A DNA stretch of 64,000 nt from Mongoliitalea daihaiensis (GCF_021596945.1 NZ_CP063779.1:623501-687500); one strand, 5' to 3'. Positions 18,690 through 28,322 are shown, numbered from the stretch's first letter. Notes: generated by a model from the sequence alone, not told the origin. Translations and numbers: made by a program.

Positions 18690-19819
18690 TACAATCGTCT
18701 GCTTACTTTTTCTACCATCTGATTTTTCCAAGTGGCAAAATCACCGGCAATGATATGTTCACGCGCCTGCCCTACTAACCATAAATAGAAACTGAGGTTA
18801 TGGATGCTCGCAATCTGGGCAGCCAATATTTCCTTTGCTATCACCAAATGTCTCAAATAGGCCTTGGAGTAAAACGAACTAACATAGGAATTAATATGTG
18901 GATCGATCGGACTAAAGTCCTCTTTCCATTTTTCATTGCGGATATTGATGATTCCTTCAGAAGTAAAAAGCATGCCATTTCGTGCATTCCTCGTAGGCAT
19001 TACACAGTCAAACATATCCACTCCTAAGGCAATTCCTTCCAAAATATTAGCAGGAGTACCCACACCCATCAGGTATCTTGGCTTGTCTGCCGGTAAAATA
19101 TCCGTTACCATATCAGTCATCGCATACATTTCCTCTACAGGTTCACCCACAGAAAGCCCACCAATGGCATTTCCCTCTCGCTCACAGGAAGCAATGAATT
19201 CAGCTGACTGTTTGCGCAAATCAGGAAAGACACTCCCTTGTACAATCGGAAATAAGGTTTGGCTGTAGCCATAGTTCCCTTCTGTACTATCAAATCGCTC
19301 AATGCAGCGCTTCAACCAGCGGTGTGTCAGATCCATCGACTTTCGAGCATAGCTATAGTCACAAGGATAGGGAGGACACTCGTCAAATGCCATAATGATA
19401 TCCGCTCCAATGATGCGTTGGATATCCATTACCCGCTCCGGGCTAAACAAATGCTTGGAACCATCAATATGAGATTTAAATACGGCCCCTTCTTCGGTTA
19501 GTTTTCGATTATTGGCCAATGAAAAAACCTGATACCCTCCAGAGTCAGTTAGGATAGGTTTATTCCAACCATTGAATTTATGTAAGCCTCCTGCTTTTTC
19601 AAGAACATCTAAACCCGGACGAAGATACAAATGATAGGTGTTTCCTAGGATTATCTGAGCTTTGACGTCGTAGGTCAGTTCTCGTTGATGCACAGCTTTT
19701 ACCGAACCTGCGGTACCCACAGGCATGAAAATAGGGGTTTGAATTTCACCGTGATCCGTTGAAACCGTCCCTGCACGTGCTTTACTCTTGGTGTCTTGAT
19801 GTTCTAGCTTAAATTTCAT
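18689..19819 (-). CDS. tgt: Queuine tRNA-ribosyltransferase
   Basis: Exchanges guanine-34 for the queuosine precursor in GUN-anticodon tRNAs. It has 376 residues, full length. Motifs are LTDSGGYQVFSL with catalytic Asp at about 93, GGLSVGEP, and the second catalytic Asp in GVDMFDCVMPTRNARNG. The zinc ligands that usually follow (CxCxxC) are not evident: the segment reads INIRNEKWKEDFSPIDPHI, the variant seen in some Bacteroidota. It is first in a three-gene operon with the permease and the EamA transporter. Confidence 0.93.
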   Translation of the reverse strand: MKFKLEHQDTKSKARAGTVSTDHGEIQTPIFMPVGTAGSVKAVHQRELTYDVKAQIILGNTYHLYLRPGLDVLEKAGGLHKFNGWNKPILTDSGGYQVFSLANNRKLTEEGAVFKSHIDGSKHLFSPERVMDIQRIIGADIIMAFDECPPYPCDYSYARKSMDLTHRWLKRCIERFDSTEGNYGYSQTLFPIVQGSVFPDLRKQSAEFIASCEREGNAIGGLSVGEPVEEMYAMTDMVTDILPADKPRYLMGVGTPANILEGIALGVDMFDCVMPTRNARNGMLFTSEGIINIRNEKWKEDFSPIDPHINSYVSSFYSKAYLRHLVIAKEILAAQIASIHNLSFYLWLVGQAREHIIAGDFATWKNQMVEKVSRRL

Positions 19820-19925
19820 GTATAACGTCAGTTACCAACTTGCTAATCAATATTAAATCAAGTTGGCAAAATTTAATCCCACAAAAATATAAGCTTAATT
19901 CTTAATTGAATGCTTAAATGTATTT

Positions 19926-19933
19926 TATATTTG
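19926..19933 (+). promoter_or_regulatory. Candidate -7 box TATATTTG
   Basis: An exact match to the Bacteroidota TAnnTTTG box, 13 bases before the ATG of the glycosyltransferase gene, giving a very short 5' UTR. No convincing -33 box is placed correctly. Confidence 0.5.
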
Positions 19934-19946
19934 CCCCATATACGCT

Positions 19947-21092
19947 ATGAAAATGCTTACAGAGATTTTGTTGATTCTTTTTTTGGTTGCTGCCACTGTA
20001 CAATTCTTTTATATTCTAGTAATTTTTGGCAGAGCGACTCTTTTTTATAGGGCCAAAGCATCCAAATCTACGACAGAAAAACTTGAAGGAGTGACCGTCG
20101 TTATCGCAGCACGAAATGAAAAAGAAAACCTGTCTAAACTGATTCCAATAATTTGTAATCAAAATTATCCGAATTTTGATATAATGGTTGTCAATGACCG
20201 CTCCAACGACGGAACCAAAGCTTTGTTGGAGCAATTGATGTCAAAGTATCCAAAGCTAAGAACGGTAACCATCCAATACACTCCTGAACATGTAACAGCT
20301 AAGAAATACGCGTTGACATTGGGAATTAAAGTAGTTAAAAATGATGTATTACTCTTAACCGATGCAGACTGCATCCCTCAATCTGAAGATTGGATTACTT
20401 TGATGACTGCCCCCGTCAGAAATGAAGGCAGAACGTTTGCACTCGGCTTCTCACCTTACGCAACCAAAGGAGGATTCCTTAATCAATGGATACAATTTGA
20501 AACTTGCTGGACAGCTCTTCTTTATGCATCATTTACGCTTTGGAAAGCCCCATTTATGGGTGTAGGCAGGAATTTGTGTTACAGAAGAAGCTTTTTCATG
20601 GAACAAAAAGCGTTCAAAGGATTATGGGAAGTTGAGGGTGGCGATGATGACCTATTAGTAAACCGCTATGCTACAAGTAAAAATACCGGAGTTGTGATAG
20701 ATCCCCGTAGCATCACCTTATCAGAACCCAAGCAAACTTGGAGCGACTATTATACCCAAAAGAAAAGACACCTACATGCTGGAAAATATTACAAGGCCAA
20801 AGACAAGCAAAAAATTGGAATCTACGCACTTACTCATTTGATTTTTTGGATTTTAGGCATAGGTTTCATGTTTTATTCAGGTATTGAACAAAATTGGGAA
20901 CATTTTGCCGTTATTTTAGGTATAATTACTGTCCGATCTATTTTGCTGACTTCAGTATTCACATCGGCCAGAAAAAAAATGACCGGTAAAACCAAACTGT
21001 TTTGGACAGGAGCTTTTGACCTGCTCTACATCGGGTATTTCTGGATAGTAGGAACAATTGGTTATCAATCAAGAAAAGTTAGATGGAAATAA
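19947..21092 (+). CDS. GT2-family glycosyltransferase, membrane bound
   Basis: A 381-residue processive-type family 2 glycosyltransferase. It has an N-terminal TM helix (about 5-28), a GT-A domain with VVNDRSNDGTKALL, the metal-binding LTDADC motif and the acid-base motif EVEGGDDDLL, then two or three C-terminal TM helices. Acceptor and sugar are unknown. The last 10 bases overlap the ECF sigma factor gene, so the two are co-transcribed. Confidence 0.88.
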   Translation: MKMLTEILLILFLVAATVQFFYILVIFGRATLFYRAKASKSTTEKLEGVTVVIAARNEKENLSKLIPIICNQNYPNFDIMVVNDRSNDGTKALLEQLMSKYPKLRTVTIQYTPEHVTAKKYALTLGIKVVKNDVLLLTDADCIPQSEDWITLMTAPVRNEGRTFALGFSPYATKGGFLNQWIQFETCWTALLYASFTLWKAPFMGVGRNLCYRRSFFMEQKAFKGLWEVEGGDDDLLVNRYATSKNTGVVIDPRSITLSEPKQTWSDYYTQKKRHLHAGKYYKAKDKQKIGIYALTHLIFWILGIGFMFYSGIEQNWEHFAVILGIITVRSILLTSVFTSARKKMTGKTKLFWTGAFDLLYIGYFWIVGTIGYQSRKVRWK

Positions 21093-21694
21093 ACGAAAGA
21101 GGATTTTCAAGCAAGGCACTGGAGGATTTTGAACTGATTGACAGGGCAGTAGTCGGTAAGGATCAGCAAGCATTCGCCACCTTGATGAAGCGCTACAAAA
21201 AGGCTGTGTATTTCATGATTCTAAAAATGATCCGCGATGCAGATGATGCGGAGGATCTGACCATGGAAGCATTTGCAAAGGCCTTTAGAAATCTTCATAA
21301 GTTTAAAAAAGACTATACATTCTCTACTTGGCTATTTCGAATCGCTACGAATAACACCATTGACTTTATTCGAAAGAAAAAGCTAAAAACCATGAGCCTC
21401 AACACGACGCTGAGTGATGACGGTGGCAACGCAGTGACTATTGATGTAGAAGACGATGATAACAATCCTCAGGATGAGTATATCAAGTCTCAACGCATAG
21501 AAATGGTACGCATTTTTGTGGATAAATTACCAGCTAAATACAGAAAGCTCGTTCAGCTTCGCTATTTTGATGAACTCTCCTATGAGGAAATTGCGGTTGA
21601 ACTAGAAAAACCATTGGGTACGGTAAAAGCTCAACTCCACCGATCAAGAGAACTCTTGTATGAAATTGCTTCTGGTAAAGAGGGTCATATCTAA
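21083..21694 (+). CDS. ECF-type RNA polymerase sigma factor
   Basis: A 203-residue sigma-70-family protein. Region 2 (AFATLMKRYKKAVYFMILKMIRDADDAEDLTMEAFAKAF in part) and region 4 (LPAKYRKLVQLRYF, then LSYEEIAVELEKPLGTVKAQLHRSRELL) are intact. No anti-sigma gene is adjacent, unlike the other ECF factor at 24437. It overlaps the upstream glycosyltransferase gene by 10 bases. Confidence 0.92.
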   Translation: MEINERGFSSKALEDFELIDRAVVGKDQQAFATLMKRYKKAVYFMILKMIRDADDAEDLTMEAFAKAFRNLHKFKKDYTFSTWLFRIATNNTIDFIRKKKLKTMSLNTTLSDDGGNAVTIDVEDDDNNPQDEYIKSQRIEMVRIFVDKLPAKYRKLVQLRYFDELSYEEIAVELEKPLGTVKAQLHRSRELLYEIASGKEGHI

Positions 21695-21753
21695 AATTTA
21701 GCTAAACTCCTTATCAAGCATATTTCTTCGTTAGTTTTATTCTATAAAAATGG

Positions 21754-21787
21754 ACTCCTTCAAATATTTTCCTACATTTGAAGGAGT
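21754..21787. promoter_or_regulatory. Perfect 12-bp inverted repeat overlapping a -7 box
   Basis: ACTCCTTCAAAT (21754-21765) and ATTTGAAGGAGT (21776-21787) form a perfect dyad with a 10-base loop. The right arm overlaps TACATTTG (21773-21780), a consensus TAnnTTTG box, 22 bases before the ATG at 21802. It could be an operator or a terminator of the sigma gene; no T-tract follows. Confidence 0.55.
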
Positions 21788-21801
21788 AGCTTTATACCTT
21801 A

Positions 21802-22230
21802 ATGGAAAAATCTCCCAAACCACGCGTTATAACAATTGCAGCATATGCAGTAGCATTTGCAATCTCCTTTTTCTTGGTTCAATATTTCTTTTTTCAAGAA
21901 TCCAGTGGCGATAACTATCTTCAACAAGCAGCAACAGAGGTGAACAAATCCTGTCCTATGATGGTAGATCAGGAGACTCGTTTAGATGGTGCCGAAGCAT
22001 TGCCTGGGAATGTTTTTCAATATAATTACACCCTGATAAATATGGTAGCTGAGGGGGTCAACATAGAGGGGATTAAGGAGATTTTGGAGCCTCAAATCAC
22101 CCGTCAAGTGGTGAAAAATGAACAGCTACAAGTATTTCGTGATAAAGAAGTGACCATGGCTTATCGTTATCATGACAAAACAGGGGCTTTCCTTTTTGAT
22201 ATTCAAGTAGGGCCAGACAAATACCAATAA
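21802..22230 (+). CDS. Small single-TM hypothetical protein
   Basis: A 142-residue protein not recognised. It has one N-terminal TM helix (IAAYAVAFAISFFLVQYFFF, about residues 12-31), then a soluble domain with the motif CPMMVDQETRLDGAEALPGN and a helix-strand region. It is probably anchored in the inner membrane facing the periplasm. It is not an obvious anti-sigma factor because it lacks an N-terminal cytoplasmic domain. Confidence 0.75.
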   Translation: MEKSPKPRVITIAAYAVAFAISFFLVQYFFFQESSGDNYLQQAATEVNKSCPMMVDQETRLDGAEALPGNVFQYNYTLINMVAEGVNIEGIKEILEPQITRQVVKNEQLQVFRDKEVTMAYRYHDKTGAFLFDIQVGPDKYQ

Positions 22231-22333
22231 GCATAAATCAGCCAAATTCAATATCTTCAAAAAGAATATCCTATTTCACCCAAACCCATGAAAACCAATA
22301 CATTTTGTTTTGCGTTTTTATTATTTTTAAGGT

Positions 22334-22942
22334 ATGAAAAAGGATGAGACCCACATAAAAGTAGAAGAACCTGTAGCGGATTACGGTAGCTATTCTTATG
22401 CGGACTATCTGACATGGGAGTTTGAAGGCATGATTGAACTGATTAAGGGAAGAATATTCAAGCAAACTGTTGCTCCTAGGGTCAATCATCAACGCGTAGT
22501 TGGTAATATATTCAACAAACTTTATTTGTTCTTACAAGGAAAGCCATGCGAGGTGTTTGTTGCTCCTTTTGACGTGCGCCTACCTGTAAAATCCAAGAAA
22601 CACGAAGATGTAGACACGGTTGTGCAACCTGATATCTGTGTGATATGTGATCCTGAAAAAATCGACGAGTTTGGGTGTGTAGGTCCTCCGGATTTGATTA
22701 TTGAGATTCTTTCCCCAGGCAACAACAAAAAGGAAATTACTTACAAATACGAAGTCTATGAAGCGGCTGGTGTAAAAGAATACTGGCTAGTCCACCCCAA
22801 TGAATGTACATTACTCGTGTATACATTAGTGAATGGCTGTTATCAAAGTTCCAAATTGCTGACCTTTGGGGAAGCCGTTAGATCAAAAGCTGTTGACGGA
22901 TTTACCTTGGAGTTGGATACGGTATTTGAAGGAATAAACTAA
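22334..22942 (+). CDS. Uma2-family (DUF820) PD-(D/E)XK nuclease-fold protein
   Basis: A 202-residue Uma2 protein. The restriction-endonuclease-like core has QPDICVICDP, PPDLIIEILSPGN and the Lys in the following helix, ending EYWLVHPNECTLLVY. Families of this kind are abundant in cyanobacteria and Bacteroidota, and their role is unproven. It stands alone, convergent with nadD, which ends 3 bases away. Confidence 0.85.
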   Translation: MKKDETHIKVEEPVADYGSYSYADYLTWEFEGMIELIKGRIFKQTVAPRVNHQRVVGNIFNKLYLFLQGKPCEVFVAPFDVRLPVKSKKHEDVDTVVQPDICVICDPEKIDEFGCVGPPDLIIEILSPGNNKKEITYKYEVYEAAGVKEYWLVHPNECTLLVYTLVNGCYQSSKLLTFGEAVRSKAVDGFTLELDTVFEGIN

Positions 22943-22945
22943 GGA

Positions 22946-23512
22946 TTACAAAAACAATTTCCTATCCAAAATATACGCCTCCACATCGGTTGGAAGCAAG
23001 TATTTTACCGAAAGTCCTTTTTTGATGGAATCCCGGATGAAGGTAGCGGATATATCCATTAGAGGAGCGTCTACTAATTGGATATTCGGGTGATTCCATT
23101 GCTTGGTTTCTCCTGGCCTTGGATACACATACAGCCCATAATGCTCCAAAATCTGCTCATAGTTTTTCCACTTATGAAAGTGCGTCAGATTATCCCCCCC
23201 CACAATCAAGCGAAACTCATGTTGGGGATACTTATCAGAGAGATAGGTAAGCGTATCAATCGTATAGCTAGGCTTGGGCATCCGAAACTCCACATCACTT
23301 GCCTTAAAAAAGAAATGATCGGCGATGGCGAGCTCTACCATCTTTAGCCGATCATGTTCATGAAGTAATGTTTTTTGCTTTTTAAAAGGATTTTGTGGAC
23401 TGACTACAAACCACACCTCATCTAAATCTGTCCTGTTTTTCATGGCATCTGCAATAATTAGATGCCCTACATGAACAGGATTAAAAGATCCGAAAAACAA
23501 TCCGATTTTCAA
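22946..23512 (-). CDS. nadD: Nicotinate-nucleotide adenylyltransferase
   Basis: Makes deamido-NAD from nicotinate mononucleotide and ATP. It has 188 residues. The nucleotidyltransferase signature GLFFGSFNPVHVGHLIIA is at residues 4-21 (GxFxPxHxGH) and SATFIRDSI (ISSTxIR-like) is near the C-terminus. It is 11 bases downstream of gmk. Confidence 0.95.
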   Translation of the reverse strand: MKIGLFFGSFNPVHVGHLIIADAMKNRTDLDEVWFVVSPQNPFKKQKTLLHEHDRLKMVELAIADHFFFKASDVEFRMPKPSYTIDTLTYLSDKYPQHEFRLIVGGDNLTHFHKWKNYEQILEHYGLYVYPRPGETKQWNHPNIQLVDAPLMDISATFIRDSIKKGLSVKYLLPTDVEAYILDRKLFL

Positions 23513-23523
23513 AGCGTTGATTA

Positions 23524-24096
23524 TTAATTTTTTAGAAAATCTCCTACGAGCTTTTCAGCTTCTAGAAATGATTGTTCTTTGTTGTCATTGACAATAATCA
23601 CATCAAACTTGTTTTCAAAAGACGTTTCAAATTTAGCTTTGAAAAGTCTTCTAGATAAACTCTCTTCTGATTCAGTGCCTCTGTCTTTGAGGCGCTCTTC
23701 CAAGATCTCTAGCGAAGGTACTTTTACGAAAATTGCCAATGCTTGTTCACCGAAATATTTTTTGAGGTTGAGACCACCTTTGACATCTACATCGAATATC
23801 ACGTGTTGTCCACTGTCCCAAAGCCGCTGAATTTCTTCTTTTAAAGTCCCATAAAAATTACCTTCATATACTTCTTCCCATTCAATAAAAGCATCTTCAT
23901 CGATTTTTTGCTTAAACTCTTCTGGTGTCAAAAAATAGTAGTCCTTTCCATGCTCTTCTGTTCTCCCACGTCTGTCTCTTGTAGAAGCAGATATAGAAAA
24001 ACCAAGGTTGGGAAAGTGTTCCAGTAAATGTCTGACAATGGTTGTTTTGCCCGAACCGGACGGAGCTGAAAAAATGATGGCTTTGCCTGAACCCAT
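23524..24096 (-). CDS. gmk: Guanylate kinase
   Basis: Phosphorylates GMP to GDP. It has 190 residues, with the P-loop [13 protein letters not shown] at about residues 9-21 and the GMP-binding segment [19 protein letters not shown]. It is in an operon with the anti-sigma gene upstream (6-base gap) and nadD downstream. Confidence 0.96.
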   Translation of the reverse strand: MGSGKAIIFSAPSGSGKTTIVRHLLEHFPNLGFSISASTRDRRGRTEEHGKDYYFLTPEEFKQKIDEDAFIEWEEVYEGNFYGTLKEEIQRLWDSGQHVIFDVDVKGGLNLKKYFGEQALAIFVKVPSLEILEERLKDRGTESEESLSRRLFKAKFETSFENKFDVIIVNDNKEQSFLEAEKLVGDFLKN

Positions 24097-24102
24097 AACG
24101 AT

Positions 24103-24375
24103 TTATTTTATTTCCTGAATGTTTTTTCGGATGTTTTCAAATAGGTCCGTAGGCGTAATCTGATGGCAGCACTTGGTTTGTAAAAGCTCTTTAATTGCTC
24201 TTTCCAAGTGAAAATGCTTGTAACAGGGCTCACACTTCTCTAACTTTTCCTTGAGGATTTTATCGCCCTCAGGAATATTTTCTCCATCCAAAATGCTTTC
24301 CAGCAACTGAAAACACTTGCTCTGCTCAGCACAGCTAACTTTCTTGTCTCCTGCCGATGATAAATTTGACTCCAT
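24103..24375 (-). CDS. RsrA-like anti-sigma factor (ZAS type)
   Basis: A 90-residue protein resembling the mycothiol-system anti-sigma-R factor: C15 and C21, then the ZAS helix ending CEPC (C48, C51), LERAIKELL, and C69-C70. In RsrA the zinc site is H-x3-C-x2-C; here position 44 is Lys instead of His, so zinc binding must differ. It lies 61 bases downstream of the ECF sigma gene and probably sequesters that sigma factor under reducing conditions. This is inference from family and context. Confidence 0.75.
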   Translation of the reverse strand: MESNLSSAGDKKVSCAEQSKCFQLLESILDGENIPEGDKILKEKLEKCEPCYKHFHLERAIKELLQTKCCHQITPTDLFENIRKNIQEIK

Positions 24376-24436
24376 TGTAATCTTTATATTCTAATACGCT
24401 ATATCCAACTGAAATTTGCTCATTCATTAGGAGTAC

Positions 24437-25039
24437 TTATTCCTCCTCATCCGTATTGTAACCCATGGTCTGTGCATAGGAACGTAATTTTTCCTTCAAT
24501 AAGTTCCTCGCTCTATGCAATCTTGATCGAACAGTCCCAATCGGGATGTCCAATATCTTGGCCATTTCCTCATACGTGAATCCTTCCAAGTCACATAAAA
24601 TAATGACTGTACGGAAATCTACTGCCAAACTATTAAGGGCATTAGAGATTTCATCACCCAACATGTCTTTTACCATGTCCGCCCTCAAATCTGTGGTATG
24701 GGTGTAATCCACATCATCGGAGTTATAATAGGTTTCGACTTCCTGATAATCTACTTTGGCAGGCTGCTTGCTTTTCTTCCTGTAATCATTGATAAATGAA
24801 TTTTTCAAAATTCGGAATAACCACGCCTTGGCGTTGGTTCCCTGCTCGAAGGAATTGATAAAGCGATAAGCCTTCAAATAGGTATCCTGTACCAAGTCTT
24901 TGGCATCGTCTTCATCAAAGGTTAGACGAAAAGCAAAGTTGTACATGGAATCTATGTGGGGCATAAATTCTTGGTCGAAGATGTGATTTTTCTCCTGATC
25001 GGAATATTTTTTTCTCTGTACTTCAGACATAAAGTTCAA
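24437..25039 (-). CDS. SigR/RpoE-like ECF sigma factor
   Basis: A 200-residue ECF sigma factor. Region 2 is seen in YNFAFRLTFDEDDAKDLVQDTYLKAYRF and AKAWLFRILKNSFINDYRK (quoted in parts), and region 4 in VIILCDLEGFTYEEMAKILD and GTVRSRLHRARNLLKEKL. The long linker between regions is like the SigR/SigH group, which fits the adjacent RsrA-like protein. Met4 is an alternative start. It leads the operon sigma, anti-sigma, gmk, nadD. Confidence 0.9.
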   Translation of the reverse strand: MNFMSEVQRKKYSDQEKNHIFDQEFMPHIDSMYNFAFRLTFDEDDAKDLVQDTYLKAYRFINSFEQGTNAKAWLFRILKNSFINDYRKKSKQPAKVDYQEVETYYNSDDVDYTHTTDLRADMVKDMLGDEISNALNSLAVDFRTVIILCDLEGFTYEEMAKILDIPIGTVRSRLHRARNLLKEKLRSYAQTMGYNTDEEE

Positions 25040-25138
25040 AAGTAATCATTGGGGGAATTTATAGCTACTAATTTTGGAATAAAGTCGAGGCTTTTGGCTT
25101 ATTTTGAATATTGTATCTCCTAAACTTGTCAAAAAGAC

Positions 25139-25987
25139 ATGATTATTTTCAAATTATTGTCCTTGTTGCCTTTGTCACTGCTCTACATCCTCAGTGATGC
25201 AGTATATCTATTAGGATACCATGTTTTGAAATACCGACAAAAAGTCATCCTTTCAAATATTCAATATGCTTTCCCTGAAAAGTCAGCGTATGAACATCAG
25301 CGAATAGCCAAAGCTTTCTTTAGAAACCTAACCGATTCCTTTGCTGAAATCATCAAGGCATACAGCATGAGCAAGGAAGAATTTAATAAAAGAGTCCAAA
25401 TCATCCATTCGAATATTGTCAATGAACATATTGCAAAAGGAGAAGTACTCATTGGAATGACTGGTCACTTTTTTAATTGGGAATGGCACTTACTCCAAAT
25501 GATGGCCAACATCAATAATCAGGTAGATGTAGTCTACACGAAAGTAAGTAATCCTTTTTTTGAAAAGCTGATGATGACCATCCGTACACGTTTTGGAGGG
25601 CAGATGGTGGAAAAAGACAGCTTCCAGCGAGACTACCTACGAAAGCGTGACCAACCTCGCATGATCGTATTAGCTGCCGACCAACGGCCAGGAAATCGGG
25701 ACATTCGCTATTGGAGGGATTTTATGGGAAGAGAAACAGCCTTTTTTGAAGGAGGGGAAAAACTCACCAAACGCTTCAATCATCCAGTCCTGTACGCCCA
25801 TGTATCCAAACCTAAAAGAGGGCATTACATCTTCCGCTACGAATTAATGGATAGCCCTCCCTATACAGAAAAGCAAGAACATAGCATTACCGATCGATTC
25901 ATTGAACTGTTGGAAGCAAATATCCGCGAACACCCTGAAATCTACCTTTGGAGCCATAATCGTTGGAAATGGAAAAAGGGGGAATGA
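25139..25987 (+). CDS. LpxL/HtrB-like lipid A acyltransferase
   Basis: A 282-residue lysophospholipid/lipid A acyltransferase. It has an N-terminal membrane segment (IIFKLLSLLPLSLLYILSDA) and the catalytic HX4E motif in GMTGHFFNWEW. It likely adds a secondary acyl chain to lipid A at the inner membrane. It is followed 82 bases later by the helicase gene with its own promoter box. Confidence 0.88.
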   Translation: MIIFKLLSLLPLSLLYILSDAVYLLGYHVLKYRQKVILSNIQYAFPEKSAYEHQRIAKAFFRNLTDSFAEIIKAYSMSKEEFNKRVQIIHSNIVNEHIAKGEVLIGMTGHFFNWEWHLLQMMANINNQVDVVYTKVSNPFFEKLMMTIRTRFGGQMVEKDSFQRDYLRKRDQPRMIVLAADQRPGNRDIRYWRDFMGRETAFFEGGEKLTKRFNHPVLYAHVSKPKRGHYIFRYELMDSPPYTEKQEHSITDRFIELLEANIREHPEIYLWSHNRWKWKKGE

Positions 25988-26038
25988 AATAGCAATATAA
26001 AATCTATCCGCTAAGCCCATCTTCCATTTCAAATTCCC

Positions 26039-26046
26039 TAAATTTG
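26039..26046 (+). promoter_or_regulatory. Candidate -7 box TAAATTTG
   Basis: An exact TAnnTTTG match 23 bases before the helicase ATG. Confidence 0.45.
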
Positions 26047-26069
26047 AAGCCTGTTGGAAAAAAAGAAGC

Positions 26070-28322
26070 ATGGACTATTTAAAAGGACTTAATCCCCCAC
26101 AACGAGAAGCAGTAGAACACACCGAAGGCCCCGTCATGATTATAGCCGGAGCTGGCTCGGGAAAAACACGTGTACTGACGTTTAGAATTGCACATTTGAT
26201 TCATTCCAAAGGCATCGATGCCTTCAACATCCTCTCGCTAACCTTTACCAACAAAGCTGCAGCGGAAATGAAACACCGCATCGAAAAACTCATCGGTCTG
26301 GAAGCCCGAAATACCTGGATGGGTACGTTTCACTCTATTTTTGCTAAAATTCTCCGGGTAGAAGCAGACAAAATTGGTTACCCTAGTAATTTCACCATCT
26401 ATGACACGGACGATAGCAAATCCCTGATTCGCACCATCGTCAAGGAGATGAAATTGGATGATAAAGTATACAAACCAAATACCGTATTGTCACGGATCTC
26501 TGGTGCTAAAAACCGATTGATTTCATGGGAAACGTATCTCAATGACCCCTATATCAAGGCAGACGACGATGCAGCCATGAAACCTCGAATGGGTGAAATC
26601 TATCGAACCTATCAAAAAAGGTTATTTAAAGCTGGAGCCATGGATTTTGATGACCTGCTTTTCAATACCAATGTACTCTTCAGAGACCATGCAGATGTAC
26701 TCAACAAATACCAACAGCGCTTCAAATATGTGATGGTAGACGAGTTTCAGGATACTAACGTATCCCAATACCTGATCACTAAAAAATTGGCTGCCGTGCA
26801 TCAAAACATATGTGTGGTGGGCGATGATGCCCAAAGTATTTATGCTTTCCGAGGTGCTGACATCCAAAATATTCTCAATTTTGAACGCGACTATCCTGAT
26901 TTGTTCGTAGTGAAGCTGGAGCAAAACTACCGCTCTACCAAAAACATCGTGCATGCTGCCAACAGCATCATTGCTAAAAACAAAGCCCAACTCAAAAAGA
27001 CAGTTTGGACCCAAAACCAGGAAGGCGACCAAATCGAATTGATGAAAGCTAGTTCGGACAACGAAGAAGGTCGTATGGTGGCGACCACCATTTTTGAAGA
27101 AAAAAACAATAAAAAACTCCACAACAGCGACTTTGCTGTTCTTTACCGTACCAACTCCCAGTCACGGTCTATAGAAGAAGCGCTGCGCAAAATGAACATC
27201 ACCTATAAAATCGTGGGTGGGCTTTCCTTCTATCAGCGAAAAGAAATCAAAGACCTGATGGCCTACCTTCGGTTTGTGGTCAATCATGACGATGAAGAGG
27301 CTTTTAAGCGAGTTATCAACTATCCCAAGAGAGGGATTGGTGACACAACAGTAGAGAGAATTCTCGTCGCAGCATACGAACATGATATTCCTTTGTGGGA
27401 AGTATTGACCAATGCCAATGCCTTCCTCAGCGGCCGTGCAGCCAATTTAGTAGATGACTTCGCTACGATGGTCAAAAGTTTCCGCATAGAAATGGAGCGT
27501 AAAGACGCCTTCGAAGTTGCCTCCAGTGTAGCCAAACAGTCAGGCTTGTTGAGAGACTTGTATGAGGATAAAACCATTGAAGGACTCAACCGTTATGAGA
27601 ACGTACAAGAATTGCTGAATGCCATCAAAGAGTATGTGGACAACCCAGAAAATGAAGAGAAAAGTTTGGGTGCCTTTCTGCAAGAAATTGCCTTACTGAC
27701 AGATAATGATCGGGACAAAGACGAAACAGATGCTGTTACCCTCATGACCATCCACTCCTCCAAAGGTCTGGAGTTCAAGCAGGTTTTTGTGGTAGGCATG
27801 GAAGAGGACCTTTTCCCTTCTCAAATGATGATGCAAAGCAGGGAAGACCTAGAAGAAGAACGTCGACTGTTTTATGTGGCAACCACACGTGCCATGGATC
27901 GATTGTACCTCACGTATGCGCTGACTCGCTACCGATTTGGCAGACTACTCAATTGTGAACCCAGTAGATTCCTAGAGGAAGTTGACCCCAATTGCATCCG
28001 TGTCAACAAACGATTTACAGCCTCCCCTGCCGGTGCACTTCGAACAGAATCGGTTGAGCCACGTTCTGGGTTTGTAGGTATCAAAAAAAATCCTTCTGTG
28101 AGGCCACTGACTACCGCTAAGGTCCATACCCCTAGCCCTGACTTCAAGCCATCCAACACCAACAACCTTCAAGAAGGCATGAACGTAGAGCATCCAAAGT
28201 TTGGCTTTGGACTTGTTCAAAAGATTGAAACAGAAGGAATCAATAAGAAAGCGACGATTGTATTTGATAATTTTGGAGAAAAGGTATTATTACTTAGCTT
28301 TGCAAAGCTCCGAATTGTATAA
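26070..28322 (+). CDS. UvrD/PcrA-type DNA helicase
   Basis: A 750-residue superfamily 1A 3'-5' helicase for repair and replication restart. Walker A AGAGSGKTRVLTFRI is at about 26-40, motif II DEFQDTN, motif III GDDAQSIYAFRGA, and the late motifs VTLMTIHSSKGLEF and RRLFYVATTRA. The C-terminal VEHPKFGFGLVQKIE tail is the RNA-polymerase-binding Tudor-like domain seen in PcrA/UvrD. Confidence 0.95.
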   Translation: MDYLKGLNPPQREAVEHTEGPVMIIAGAGSGKTRVLTFRIAHLIHSKGIDAFNILSLTFTNKAAAEMKHRIEKLIGLEARNTWMGTFHSIFAKILRVEADKIGYPSNFTIYDTDDSKSLIRTIVKEMKLDDKVYKPNTVLSRISGAKNRLISWETYLNDPYIKADDDAAMKPRMGEIYRTYQKRLFKAGAMDFDDLLFNTNVLFRDHADVLNKYQQRFKYVMVDEFQDTNVSQYLITKKLAAVHQNICVVGDDAQSIYAFRGADIQNILNFERDYPDLFVVKLEQNYRSTKNIVHAANSIIAKNKAQLKKTVWTQNQEGDQIELMKASSDNEEGRMVATTIFEEKNNKKLHNSDFAVLYRTNSQSRSIEEALRKMNITYKIVGGLSFYQRKEIKDLMAYLRFVVNHDDEEAFKRVINYPKRGIGDTTVERILVAAYEHDIPLWEVLTNANAFLSGRAANLVDDFATMVKSFRIEMERKDAFEVASSVAKQSGLLRDLYEDKTIEGLNRYENVQELLNAIKEYVDNPENEEKSLGAFLQEIALLTDNDRDKDETDAVTLMTIHSSKGLEFKQVFVVGMEEDLFPSQMMMQSREDLEEERRLFYVATTRAMDRLYLTYALTRYRFGRLLNCEPSRFLEEVDPNCIRVNKRFTASPAGALRTESVEPRSGFVGIKKNPSVRPLTTAKVHTPSPDFKPSNTNNLQEGMNVEHPKFGFGLVQKIETEGINKKATIVFDNFGEKVLLLSFAKLRIV

